Origin: an uncultured Opitutia bacterium
GTDB taxonomy: Bacteria > Verrucomicrobiota > Verrucomicrobiia > Opitutales > UBA953
DNA: 15,200 bases
Direction: 5' to 3'
Assembly (NCBI GenBank): GCA_903924185.1
Contig: CAIYAN010000171.1
Coordinates: 1 to 15,200, forward strand
Below the pieces are notes generated by a model that made no database searches, was not told the origin of the DNA, and was given only the letters and a program-made list of their open reading frames with translations. Made by a program: the position numbers and the translations under genes. This document shows positions 6,590-13,593 of the stretch, piece after piece. Every line of letters begins with the position of its first letter. Within the stretch, counting starts at the first letter, position 1.

Positions 6590-8284
6590 TTAGAGGGCTT
6601 TATCCTTTTGGATGATCAGCGTGAAGGTGAGTTTAGGGACGTTGGCTTCCTTGTAGTCCGGCTTGATTTCGTCGGAAGGAATGTCCGCGATGAACGCCGA
6701 CTTCTTCAGGCTAGCCATTAAGGCGTTCTGGCGCTCGATAAGTTCGCGGGCGTTGAAGGTCTTACCAGGGGCAACCTTGTCGAGCAGGATGCGGGCCGTG
6801 ACGGTGACCTTAGTCACGGGAGGCGACGGGGGCTTCGGGGCTTCGCCTTCGACAGCGGGAGCGACCACTCCGGCGACATGAACCACGCGAATTTCTTCGA
6901 CCCAAGTATTCTTGCTCTGGGCCACGCGAGACTGGAGGTCGGTTAAAAAGGCCGGCCAATTCGAGCGGTTGGTGACCACGGACTCTAGCAATTGATTAGT
7001 GACCAGCACCGCTTGAGCGTCGCTGTGCGTTTTTACAATCGTGGCTTGGTGCCCGTTGAGCACGTTGGCCCGCGCATTCAGCAGATTAATCTGGGCGGTG
7101 TTATAGTCGGTGGCGTCGGCCAAGGCCAAGAAGACCGGCCAAGGCGCCAGCGCCGCGAGGAGCGCGGCCACCAAGAGCTTAGGCTTACGGGCATCAAAAG
7201 CGATTTGGGCGGCAATGTCGCGGGGGATTAGGTTAACGCCGGCGCTCTGCGGTAGCAGCAAAGAAGCGGCTTCCCCGATGACTTCGGAAATCTGGTGGAT
7301 GTGCTGGCGAAGGTAATCGGGGTTAAGCTCGGGACCAGGCGTCAGGGCAGAAGAGGGATCGAACTGCTCGACCGGGAGACGGAGGGACTCCGTGAGCTGC
7401 TCGGCGAGGCCAGGGACCAAAGAGCCGCGGCCCGTCAAGAGGATGCGGGTCGGCTGCCGACCAGCGGCACCGCGGCGAACGTTAATGAGGCGGCGATTGA
7501 TGTCTTGCGAGAGGCGGCGAATGAAGCCCTGCGAATTAACCTGTAATAACGCGACCTGCGGGTCCGCTTCCGGGAGGTGCACGACGCCAGAGTAGTATCC
7601 CACCTTGACCGCTTCCGCCGTCGCAAAGGGCTGGCCCGTGTTATCGGAGACACCCTGCGTCAACAGGTTGCCGCCGATATTGGCAGACTGAATGTTGGCG
7701 CCGGCCGGGCCCACGAAACTCAGCGAGGTCGAACGGGCGCCCACGTTGATGATGAGGACTTCCTCGTTGGCCAAACCGCCATGCAAGAGCGCAGCGCGGC
7801 TATCGAGCAGCGGGGCGGCTTGGATCGCGTAGGGGCGCAGGCCAGTGGCGGAAACCAGGTTAGCGATGCGAGTCGCCACTTCTGTGCGCAGCGCAAAAAG
7901 GAGGACTTCCGCTTCGACCCCGTCAGAAGACATCACCTGGCTATCCCAGATGACTTCGTTCAAGGGGTAAGGAATCGCGTTCTGAGCCTCGAAGGCGACA
8001 ATCTGCGCCTGCCGTTCGCGCTCGACCTGCGGCACCTTGAGCGACTTCTGCAGCAGCAGGAAACTCGGGGCGATAATCGTAACCTGACCAGAAATCTTGT
8101 GGGCGTTGACGAGGGCAGCCAAGGCGGCCACGGCAGCGTTCAACCAATCGTCGTCGCCGAGACCAGGGGCCAAATCTTCGGCAAAAAACTGGTCCATGAA
8201 CAGGCGACCCGCTTCCTCACGGAAGGAGGAAACCGAGACATGGGACGCGGCGAGGTTGACGATTAAGGCCTTCTTCTGGCTCAT
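6590..8284 (-). CDS. Amuc_1101-like PilM protein fused to a PilN-like membrane segment
   Basis: This 564-residue protein joins two parts. Residues 1-350 have the actin/FtsA-like PilM layout: ALIVNLAASHVSVSSF (6-21, first phosphate loop), QAQIVAFEAQNAIPYPL (92-108, typical PilM), VLIINVGARSTSLSFV (176-191, second phosphate loop), ANIGGNLLT (201-209), and ILLTGRGSLVPGLAEQL (281-297). Residues 350-359 (VNLIPRDIAA) look like the PilN start motif. A membrane span at about 369-388 (KLLVAALLAALAPWPVFL) and a periplasmic helical part with a terminal strand domain follow. So the protein would supply both the cytoplasmic ring and one inner-membrane alignment subunit. Oddly, both phosphate loops carry Asn where ATP-binding PilM/FtsA proteins have Asp. 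The ATG start at 8284 lies 39 bases after the upstream stop; no Shine-Dalgarno is seen. Confidence 0.88.
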   Translation of the reverse strand: MSQKKALIVNLAASHVSVSSFREEAGRLFMDQFFAEDLAPGLGDDDWLNAAVAALAALVNAHKISGQVTIIAPSFLLLQKSLKVPQVERERQAQIVAFEAQNAIPYPLNEVIWDSQVMSSDGVEAEVLLFALRTEVATRIANLVSATGLRPYAIQAAPLLDSRAALLHGGLANEEVLIINVGARSTSLSFVGPAGANIQSANIGGNLLTQGVSDNTGQPFATAEAVKVGYYSGVVHLPEADPQVALLQVNSQGFIRRLSQDINRRLINVRRGAAGRQPTRILLTGRGSLVPGLAEQLTESLRLPVEQFDPSSALTPGPELNPDYLRQHIHQISEVIGEAASLLLPQSAGVNLIPRDIAAQIAFDARKPKLLVAALLAALAPWPVFLALADATDYNTAQINLLNARANVLNGHQATIVKTHSDAQAVLVTNQLLESVVTNRSNWPAFLTDLQSRVAQSKNTWVEEIRVVHVAGVVAPAVEGEAPKPPSPPVTKVTVTARILLDKVAPGKTFNARELIERQNALMASLKKSAFIADIPSDEIKPDYKEANVPKLTFTLIIQKDKAL

Positions 8285-8323
8285 ACGTGCAGGGGGTGTG
8301 GTTAGTGGGATTCCGCGCCGACC

Positions 8324-9031
8324 TTAGCGGGTTGGCACATCCTCGCGGATGAACTCAGGGGAGGGCGGAACGACAGGGGTGTCGGCGTAAAGGACGAGGT
8401 ACTGTGGGCGGAGGACGCCCGGAGTGGTGATGACGCCTCGATCGGCAGCATCCTTGGCGGGGTCAAACTTGGCTTTGGTCTGAAGGTCCTTATGCAGGGC
8501 CCACTTCTGGTCAGCCAAAACGAGGCCGCGGGCGTCAAAGAGCGGCTCTTCGTTACCGGCGACTTCCAGTTGAACGTAATAGTAATCGGGTTCCTTCTTG
8601 AGCGTGTCGCGCTTGACGACGTCGCCGGGGAGGTAGAACAAGACCGAGCGGGGCTGGTTGACTTCGATCGTCAGAACAGTCGCGGTCGAACGGTAGTAAT
8701 TCCATTCCTCTGGTTTTGCAGAAGCCGTCTTATAGATTTGGGTGACGGTGACCTTGACCTTATCAATCCACTTCTTGTTGCTCAGCTTGGAGGCTTCTGC
8801 ACCGGCCGCAGGCTTAGCCTCGGGTACGGTGTTAGCCTGAATTTCCACCTGCATTCGGTTCCAAGGGTTTACCTGACCGCCCAGTTTGGTCTGCTGGAAA
8901 GTGACGCTACGGACAAAAACGGCGCTCTTACCGGCGACGGCACCCGGAGCCGGCGCAGCCTGGCCAAAGGAGTCAGAAGTCAGGCAGACCATCGCCAACA
9001 AGAGGGCGCAAACGGCTTTGAAACGGGGCAT
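8324..9031 (-). CDS. Amuc_1102-like exported pilus-system protein
   Basis: This is the first gene of the pilus operon. It encodes 235 residues, with a signal peptide at 1-23 (MPRFKAVCALLLAMVCLTS, cleavage near SFGQA) and no further membrane span, so it should be periplasmic or surface-exposed. The mature part is beta-rich, with a repeated Tyr theme (EWNYYRSTATVLTIEV, EPDYYYVQLEVAG), an FYLPGDVVKRD segment in the middle, and a Pro-rich end (VVPPSPEFIREDVPTR). I assign it by synteny with Amuc_1102 and by build; no biochemical role is evident. I prefer the ATG at 9031 because it directly precedes a normal signal peptide; an in-frame TTG at 9040 would add three residues (MFP). Neither start has a Shine-Dalgarno. 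It is divergent from the metal-import operon. Confidence 0.78.
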   Translation of the reverse strand: MPRFKAVCALLLAMVCLTSDSFGQAAPAPGAVAGKSAVFVRSVTFQQTKLGGQVNPWNRMQVEIQANTVPEAKPAAGAEASKLSNKKWIDKVKVTVTQIYKTASAKPEEWNYYRSTATVLTIEVNQPRSVLFYLPGDVVKRDTLKKEPDYYYVQLEVAGNEEPLFDARGLVLADQKWALHKDLQTKAKFDPAKDAADRGVITTPGVLRPQYLVLYADTPVVPPSPEFIREDVPTR

Positions 9032-9097
9032 GGGGAACAATGTCGTAAGGACGGCTGAGATAGTGGCAAATGCAAAAGCCCGGACGCGGGAACATTT

Positions 9098-9124
9098 GAT
9101 TAATGCAAAACTCTTGCAATTAAC
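9098..9124. promoter_or_regulatory. Candidate operator palindrome between the pilus and metal-import operons
   Basis: A 27-bp imperfect palindrome has inner arms TGCAA (9104-9108) and TTGCA (9114-9118) around a 5-base spacer. AT-rich flanks (GATTAA on the left, ATTAAC on the right) extend the symmetry to 8 of 11 paired positions per arm. It lies between the divergent starts at 9031 and 9151, in the most AT-rich part of the local sequence. Size and placement fit a dimeric regulator. Because one flanking operon is a Zn/Mn importer, a Fur-family repressor such as Zur is the natural candidate, but this is inference. I could not place convincing -35/-10 pairs on either strand. Confidence 0.35.
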
Positions 9125-9150
9125 AGCGGGGCCATTACCTCCAGTCGATC

Positions 9151-10011
9151 GTGTCCACCTTGAGCCGATTTTTACTCCTCCTACTCTGCCTCGCCCTCCC
9201 CCTTGCCGGGTGGACTAAAACCGAGGAACAGGTGGTCAGCAGCTTCACGATTCCAAATGAATGGGTCGGCCGAGTAACTGCCCATAAAATAATCCATTTA
9301 CCCCTCATTCCGAGTGGCGGCGAGCTCCATGGGTACAGCATCAGCGCCGCCGATACTCGCACCCTTACCAAGGCCAAACTCATCGTCGGCATTAATCCAG
9401 AACTCGAGCCCTGGCTGGCCAAGTGGGCCCAAGCCAATCGGCGCGAGAAAGACCTCCTCTGGCTCTACCCAGCCCCCCTGCCTTCCGGCAGCCATCTCTG
9501 GACCGTCCCCGCGGAAGTAAAGCGGATGATTACTCGCCTAAAAACGGGCCTAGAATCCGCCGGGGTTGAAACGTCTGAAGATGCTTTAGGTCAGATACTT
9601 ATGGAAATTGAATCTACCGAAAGGGATGTTCGGGATACCTTCGCACGCCTCCAGCCCCATGAGCGGCAATTCGTCACCCAGCACCCGGGCCTGGAAAATT
9701 TTGCAGAGGCCTTTGGGCTCAAAGTCGCCGGCAGCATCCTGGCCTGCTCCTCCGCCGAGTCCGCCGACCCGTCCGCCAAGCATTACGCCGACCTGCTCAA
9801 AGCCATTCGCACTCAAAAGGTCCGCGTCATCCTCAGCGATGAGGGGCAAAATCCCGCCGCCGCCCAACAACTTGCCAAGGATGCCGGGATCAAGGCCCCC
9901 ACCGCGTTGAGTTTTGAATACCTGCAGAAGCCCGGGACCCCGGGGGATACTTGGGCTACCATGATGCGGCTGAATGCTCGGAAATTGGCCGAAGCCCTCC
10001 AGCAACCGTGA
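9151..10011 (+). CDS. Zn/Mn ABC importer, solute-binding protein (ZnuA/TroA family)
   Basis: This is the periplasmic metal-binding subunit of a cluster A-I importer, 286 residues, with a signal peptide (1-20, ending LPLAG) and no clear lipobox. Family landmarks are present: GGELHGYSISAADTRTL (57-72, His60), KLIVGINPELEPWL (76-89), SGSHLWTVPAEVK (112-124, His115), TQHPGLENFAEAFGLK (176-191, His178), and VILSDEGQNPAAAQQLA (226-242, Asp230/Glu231). Three His plus an acidic residue fit zinc better than manganese, since Mn-binding relatives usually have Glu at the third position; this remains an inference. It has no His-rich loop, so it is shorter than E. coli ZnuA. The start is GTG at 9151 without a Shine-Dalgarno; a TTG at 9160 is an alternative. 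Its stop overlaps the ATPase start by 4 bases (GTGA). Confidence 0.88.
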   Translation: MSTLSRFLLLLLCLALPLAGWTKTEEQVVSSFTIPNEWVGRVTAHKIIHLPLIPSGGELHGYSISAADTRTLTKAKLIVGINPELEPWLAKWAQANRREKDLLWLYPAPLPSGSHLWTVPAEVKRMITRLKTGLESAGVETSEDALGQILMEIESTERDVRDTFARLQPHERQFVTQHPGLENFAEAFGLKVAGSILACSSAESADPSAKHYADLLKAIRTQKVRVILSDEGQNPAAAQQLAKDAGIKAPTALSFEYLQKPGTPGDTWATMMRLNARKLAEALQQP

Positions 10012-10787
10012 CGGCCCAACCTTGGTGGAGTCCTTTAAGTGACGCCTGTTTTGGCTTAGTTCCGCGCGTCCCTTACGCCCGCCCCGACCGCTCCGATTGC
10101 CAAGGGATCGCCGTCGTGGCCCAGGGTCTCTCTGCCGCCGCCCGCACCGATGGCCCGACGGCCTTCACCGACGCCACCTTCAGTATTCCGTGCGGCTGCC
10201 GCACGGCACTCATCGGACCTAACGGCTCGGGTAAGTCCACCCTCCTCCGTGTCCTCGCCGGTTTACTCCCCGTAACTAGCGGGACGGTCCAAGTTCTCGG
10301 AGCTAAGCCCCAGCTGGGCCGGGCCCGGGTGGCCTACCTCGCCCAACGGCCTCGGCTAACTGACCCTTTTCCGCTGACACTCCGGCGACTGGTCCAAATG
10401 GGCACCTACGCTCACCATGGCTGGTTCGAGGAATGCCACCATGGCGACGAAGCCGTCGACCGCGCCCTCCACCTCCTGCAACTCACTGACCTCGCCGATC
10501 GGGGGGTACACACGCTCTCCGGGGGGCAGTTGCAGCGGGCCCTCCTCGCCCGCGCCACCGTGCAGGGTGCCGAATTACTGTTGCTTGACGAACCCTACGC
10601 CGCCCTCGACCAGGCCAGCCGTGACATCGTTGAGGGCTTCCTCTTCGCGCCTAACGCTAACCTCACGATCGTGATGGCGACGCACGACCCCGCGGACTCG
10701 CAACGCTTCGACCGCATCCTCGAACTACGCCACGGCGCCTTACGCACCGTCCACGCCTGCGCCGGGCACCCGCACCGCCATGCTTGA
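10008..10787 (+). CDS. Zn/Mn ABC importer, ATP-binding protein (ZnuC/MntA family)
   Basis: This is the ATPase subunit that powers the metal importer from the cytoplasmic face. It has 259 residues with a complete ATPase set: Walker A GPNGSGKST (70-78), Q-loop LAQRP (111-115), signature LSGGQLQRALLARA (170-183), Walker B LLLLDEP (190-196) and switch His226 in ATHD. I chose the GTG at 10008, which overlaps the binding-protein stop in the junction GTGA and implies translational coupling; an ATG at 9951 in the same frame would need a 61-base overlap and is unlikely. Even so, about 33 residues precede the normal start of the domain, so a later start near GIAVVAQG is possible. The C-terminus is His-rich (GHPHRHA), which may bind metal. 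The next gene starts inside the last codons. Confidence 0.93.
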   Translation: MTAQPWWSPLSDACFGLVPRVPYARPDRSDCQGIAVVAQGLSAAARTDGPTAFTDATFSIPCGCRTALIGPNGSGKSTLLRVLAGLLPVTSGTVQVLGAKPQLGRARVAYLAQRPRLTDPFPLTLRRLVQMGTYAHHGWFEECHHGDEAVDRALHLLQLTDLADRGVHTLSGGQLQRALLARATVQGAELLLLDEPYAALDQASRDIVEGFLFAPNANLTIVMATHDPADSQRFDRILELRHGALRTVHACAGHPHRHA

Positions 10788-11592
10788 GTTCTTCCTCGAA
10801 CCGCTGCGTGAACCGTTCTTCCAACGCGCCCTCCTCGCCGTGGTCTTGAGCGGGCTGACGTGCGCGTGCCTCGGCGCCTACGTGGTGCTCCGGCGCATGG
10901 CCTTCCTCAGCACCGCCCTCACCCACTCCATTCTCCCCGGCGTGGTCGGCGCCATCCTACTAGGGCTCTCTCCGTATGTCGGCGCGCTCGCCGCCGCCTT
11001 ACTGACGGCCGGTGGCATCGCCTGGCTATCGGCGCGCCGCGGCACGAGCGAAGACAGCGCCATCGGCGTGATGCTGTCCGTTATGTTTGCCGCGGGTATC
11101 GCGCTCATGTCGGCCGCGCAGGCTTGGCGCGATTTTACGGGCCTACTCTTCGGTAGCGTGGTCTCCGTGGGCGCCACCGACCTACTCATCATCGGGCTGA
11201 CTTCGGCCGGGATTCTCTTTACCCTCCGAGTGTTGCATAAAGAACTCGAACTCGCCTCTTTCGACGAAGAATACGCTGAGCTCATCGGCGCTCGACCCAC
11301 CTGGCTCCGTGCCGTGCTACTGGTTCTCGTCGCCCTCGGCGCCGTCGCCTGCGTGCGGCTCGTCGGTGCTTTACTAACGACCGCACTATTCGTCATTCCT
11401 TCCGCAACGGGCGTCCTCCTCGGACGCACGTTGCCGCAGGTCATGGGCTGGGGCATCGCGTGCGCACTCTTCGGCGGCATCAGCGGCCTTTACCTGTCTT
11501 ACCACTTCGCCGGCGTGCCCTCGGGCGCTGGCATCGTGCTGTGCTGCGCACTACCTTACCTCGTTGCCCGCCTCCGCGCACCGCGGCGCTGA
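10780..11592 (+). CDS. Zn/Mn ABC importer, permease (ZnuB/MntB, ABC-3 family)
   Basis: This is the membrane channel of the metal importer, 270 residues with seven to eight hydrophobic spans. Family motifs are clear: YVVLRRMAFLSTALTHSILPGV (about 34-55, normally VLRR.alladAlSHa.LPG), DSAIGVMLSVMFAAGIALM, LLFGSVVSV, and ELELASFDEEYAELIGA, the cytoplasmic loop that contacts the ATPase. It starts at the ATG at 10780, overlapping the ATPase gene by 8 bases, so the three importer genes are translationally linked. It ends three bases before the convergent floA-associated gene, with no terminator in between; transcripts of the two operons may overlap at their 3' ends. Confidence 0.92.
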   Translation: MLEFFLEPLREPFFQRALLAVVLSGLTCACLGAYVVLRRMAFLSTALTHSILPGVVGAILLGLSPYVGALAAALLTAGGIAWLSARRGTSEDSAIGVMLSVMFAAGIALMSAAQAWRDFTGLLFGSVVSVGATDLLIIGLTSAGILFTLRVLHKELELASFDEEYAELIGARPTWLRAVLLVLVALGAVACVRLVGALLTTALFVIPSATGVLLGRTLPQVMGWGIACALFGGISGLYLSYHFAGVPSGAGIVLCCALPYLVARLRAPRR

Positions 11593-11595
11593 TCC

Positions 11596-11946
11596 TTAGA
11601 TTCGCGGCGGACGTTCCGAAAGCGGTGGGCCCAAGACTTCCTGTGCGATGATGGCTCGGCGCAACGCGGCGCTCGAAGAAAACTCCTTACGAATGGCGCG
11701 CTGACCATAGCGAATTAATGGCTGAGTGATGACCGGCACACGCGAGATGGCAGAAGGGGCCGAGGTAACCTTCGGCGCCTCTTCCTCCGCTAGCGCGGGA
11801 GATTTCGGCATCCGTTTCCGCAATCGCCGTGGGGGCGTTGTCGGCAACGGCGGAGGCGTGGGCGGGGCTTCGCTTGAAGCTGCGAAGTGACGAGCGACCA
11901 CGAAGATCGCAATAATCCCTCCGACAATGTACTCCGTGAGCGACAC
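11596..11946 (-). CDS. Small single-pass membrane protein downstream of floA, function unknown
   Basis: I do not recognise this 116-residue protein as a named family. It has a hydrophobic N-terminal segment (about 5-19, EYIVGGIIAIFVVAR) that should be a membrane anchor, a Pro/Arg/Lys-rich linker (about 27-60, including PPTPPPLPTTPP), and a conserved-looking helical end (SSAALRRAIIAQEVLGPP) near residues 93-110. The start is GTG at 11946, six bases after the floA stop, so the gene belongs to the nfeD-floA operon and may be co-translated. The context suggests an accessory to FloA microdomains, but nothing in the sequence shows a mechanism. In B. subtilis a small unknown gene (yqfB) also follows floA; I see no evidence that the two are related. 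Confidence 0.72.
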   Translation of the reverse strand: MSLTEYIVGGIIAIFVVARHFAASSEAPPTPPPLPTTPPRRLRKRMPKSPALAEEEAPKVTSAPSAISRVPVITQPLIRYGQRAIRKEFSSSAALRRAIIAQEVLGPPLSERPPRI

Positions 11947-11952
11947 GAGGGC

Positions 11953-12972
11953 TTAGACCTGCGGTGCCGAGGGCGGCTGGTCGCCGCCGATGCCCTTGCG
12001 CATGGCGGTATCCGCCTTGAGGTTTTCGATGCGCTGGTAATCCATGTAACCCATGCGGCCGGAGCGAAGTGCATCCGCCAAGGCCTGTGGCACCATGGCT
12101 TCCGCTTCGACGACGCGGGCCCGCATTTCTTCCACGCGCGCGCGCATTTCCTGCTCCAAGGCCACGGCCGCTGCACGACGGATTTCCGCCTGCGCCTGGG
12201 CCATATTCTTGTTAGCATTGGCCTGCGCCTCCTGGAGCATTGCACCGATATTATCGCCGACGTCCACATCCGCGATATCGATCGACATGATTTCGTAAGC
12301 GGTGTTCGCATCGAGGCCACGCTCCAGCACGGTCTTCGAAATACGGTCCGGGTTCTCGAGGACAAACTTGTAGCTCTCGGAAGAACCGATGGTCGTGACG
12401 ATGCCCTCGCCGACACGCGCAATGATGGTTTCCTCTTGAGCGCCGCCGACGAAACGGTCGAGGTTGGTCCGCACGGTCACGCGCGCCTTGACCTTCACTT
12501 GAATGCCGTCCTTGGCGACGGCATCAATCGTGGTGCGGCCGCTGGCGGGATTTGGGCAATCGATAACCTTAGGACTCACCGAGGTGAGCACCGCTTCCAA
12601 GACGGACTTGTTCGTGCCGCGGGTGGCGATGTCGATGGCACAGGCGCGGTTCCAATCGAGGTGCAGGCCGGCCTTCTGCGCGGCGATGAGCGCTTGCACC
12701 GTCTGCACAATGTTGCCGCCGGCCAAGTAGTGGGCGTCGATTTTTTCGACTTCGACCGTCAGCCCAGCCTTGGTCGCGGCGATCTTAGCGTCGACGATGA
12801 CGGTGTACGGCACGGCCCGCAGGCGCATGCCGACGAGGTCGAAGAGGCCGACCTCGGCACCCGCCAAACGGGCCCGCACCCAAACGGCGAGGAACGAGAG
12901 CAGGAACAGGACAAGAATAAGTAGGGCGCCGGCGGCGACCCACATGACGAGGGTAAGAATATCGGGAGGCAT
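11953..12972 (-). CDS. floA: Flotillin-like protein FloA (YqfA family)
   Basis: This is a membrane-associated scaffold that in Bacillus forms detergent-resistant microdomains and influences membrane fluidity and protease activity. It has 339 residues, close to the 331 of B. subtilis FloA. A hydrophobic hairpin or span occupies about 5-33, followed by the family hallmark EVGLFDLVGMRLR (40-52). An SPFH-type domain follows (to about 230, including VKVKARVTVRTNLDRFVGG). A helical, Ala/Glu/Arg-rich region comes next (about 240-300, including EQEMRARVEEMRARVVEAEA and VPQALADALRSGRMGYMDY). The ending NLKADTAMRKGIGG also fits FloA. It starts at the ATG at 12972, 14 bases after the nfeD stop. No Shine-Dalgarno is visible. 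Confidence 0.96.
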   Translation of the reverse strand: MPPDILTLVMWVAAGALLILVLFLLSFLAVWVRARLAGAEVGLFDLVGMRLRAVPYTVIVDAKIAATKAGLTVEVEKIDAHYLAGGNIVQTVQALIAAQKAGLHLDWNRACAIDIATRGTNKSVLEAVLTSVSPKVIDCPNPASGRTTIDAVAKDGIQVKVKARVTVRTNLDRFVGGAQEETIIARVGEGIVTTIGSSESYKFVLENPDRISKTVLERGLDANTAYEIMSIDIADVDVGDNIGAMLQEAQANANKNMAQAQAEIRRAAAVALEQEMRARVEEMRARVVEAEAMVPQALADALRSGRMGYMDYQRIENLKADTAMRKGIGGDQPPSAPQV

Positions 12973-12986
12973 AGTGAGGGTAAAGT

Positions 12987-13490
12987 TTAGCGGATACGGC
13001 GGACAGTGACGCGGCCCGCGCCAGCTTCGACAATGGTCACGGCGACGCCACGCTCCGCAAAGCCGTCGAGGGTGATGGCTTCGAGCAGGCGGCCTTCCAC
13101 CTCGATGGTGCCCGAAGGCGCCAACACCGTAGTGGCCACGGCGGTCTTGCCGATGTAAGGGGCGAGCGCGGCGGGCGAGGGAACGGCCGCGCCATCGTTG
13201 CTACTCGCGTTAGTCAGCGAGCGCCCGACGCCCGTCTGCGGGAGCAGCCGACGGAAAGCGATAAATTCCAAGATTAGGAGCACCACAAAGGCAGCGGCAA
13301 AAAACAGGCTCACGCCCCCGCCGGCCTCCGCCGACAGGTAGATGCCCGCGAAGGACACGACCGCCCCGAGGAACCCCAGGATAATGGTGGGCAAGAAGAA
13401 CTCCGCGGCAATGAGGAGCAACCCTCCGAGGAGTAAACTAATGGGGAGGACCAGGGAGACTTCCCCTTGGGCTGTCAGGATCGCTAGCAT
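12987..13490 (-). CDS. NfeD family membrane protein
   Basis: This 167-residue partner of flotillins is the short NfeD type, lacking the ClpP-like protease domain of long forms. Three hydrophobic spans are visible (about 11-29, 31-52 and 59-80), with AEFFLPTIILGFLG (29-42) matching the usual lE.f.pg...G pattern. A soluble C-terminal OB-fold domain (111-166) reads YIGKTAVATTVLAPSGTIEV, then GRLLEAITLDGFAERGVAV, then VRRIR, the standard NfeD pattern of Gly-Lys, Pro-Ser-Gly and Gly-x-x-V. It is the first gene of the nfeD-floA operon, an arrangement also known in Bacillus (yqeZ-yqfA). The start is the ATG at 13490, divergent from the helix-turn-helix gene; no Shine-Dalgarno is visible. Confidence 0.93.
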   Translation of the reverse strand: MLAILTAQGEVSLVLPISLLLGGLLLIAAEFFLPTIILGFLGAVVSFAGIYLSAEAGGGVSLFFAAAFVVLLILEFIAFRRLLPQTGVGRSLTNASSNDGAAVPSPAALAPYIGKTAVATTVLAPSGTIEVEGRLLEAITLDGFAERGVAVTIVEAGAGRVTVRRIR

Positions 13491-13553
13491 GCCATCAAAT
13501 TAGGCTGGGCGGGGAGGTTATCCATACTTTTTTGCACCAGTATTCTATAAAAC

Positions 13554-13573
13554 GGGGGTGGAATTCTCCCCCC
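13554..13573. promoter_or_regulatory. GC-capped palindrome and AT-rich box upstream of the HTH gene
   Basis: A 20-bp palindrome (GGGGG arm at 13554-13558, CCCCC arm at 13568-13572, centre GAATTC at 13561-13566, one mismatch and one wobble) lies in the 103-base region between the divergent nfeD and HTH starts. Just before it is TATAAAA (13546-13552), a plausible -10 for the HTH gene, although I found no matching -35. A DNA-binding site, perhaps for the adjacent regulator itself, is a reasonable reading; with no T tract after it, it is not a terminator. The rest of the intergenic stretch shows nothing I can name. Confidence 0.3.
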
Positions 13574-13593
13574 TACTCAGCATAACCTAACTC

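Noticed and set aside
5543..6721. Plus-strand open frame of 392 codons opposite the Amuc_1100-like gene
   Set aside because: It crosses the boundary of two operon genes, is rich in Arg/Gly/Asp, and has no recognisable domain; long antisense frames are common in GC-rich DNA.
7577..8266. Plus-strand open frame of 229 codons opposite the PilM-like gene
   Set aside because: It is a shadow of the actin-like coding region, with Arg/Gln/Gly-rich composition and no supporting motif.
9041..9150. Sigma-70 promoters for the two divergent operons
   Set aside because: Pairs such as TTGATT with a following TTAACA, or TTGCAA with AATGTT on the other strand, match the consensus too poorly to report as features.
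9951..10007. Upstream ATG for the importer ATPase
   Set aside because: It would overlap the binding-protein gene by 61 bases; the GTGA junction at 10008-10011 is a standard coupled start.
11887..12924. Plus-strand open frame of 345 codons opposite floA
   Set aside because: The minus strand encodes a full-length, motif-complete FloA; the plus frame is His/Arg/Gly-rich and has no family features.
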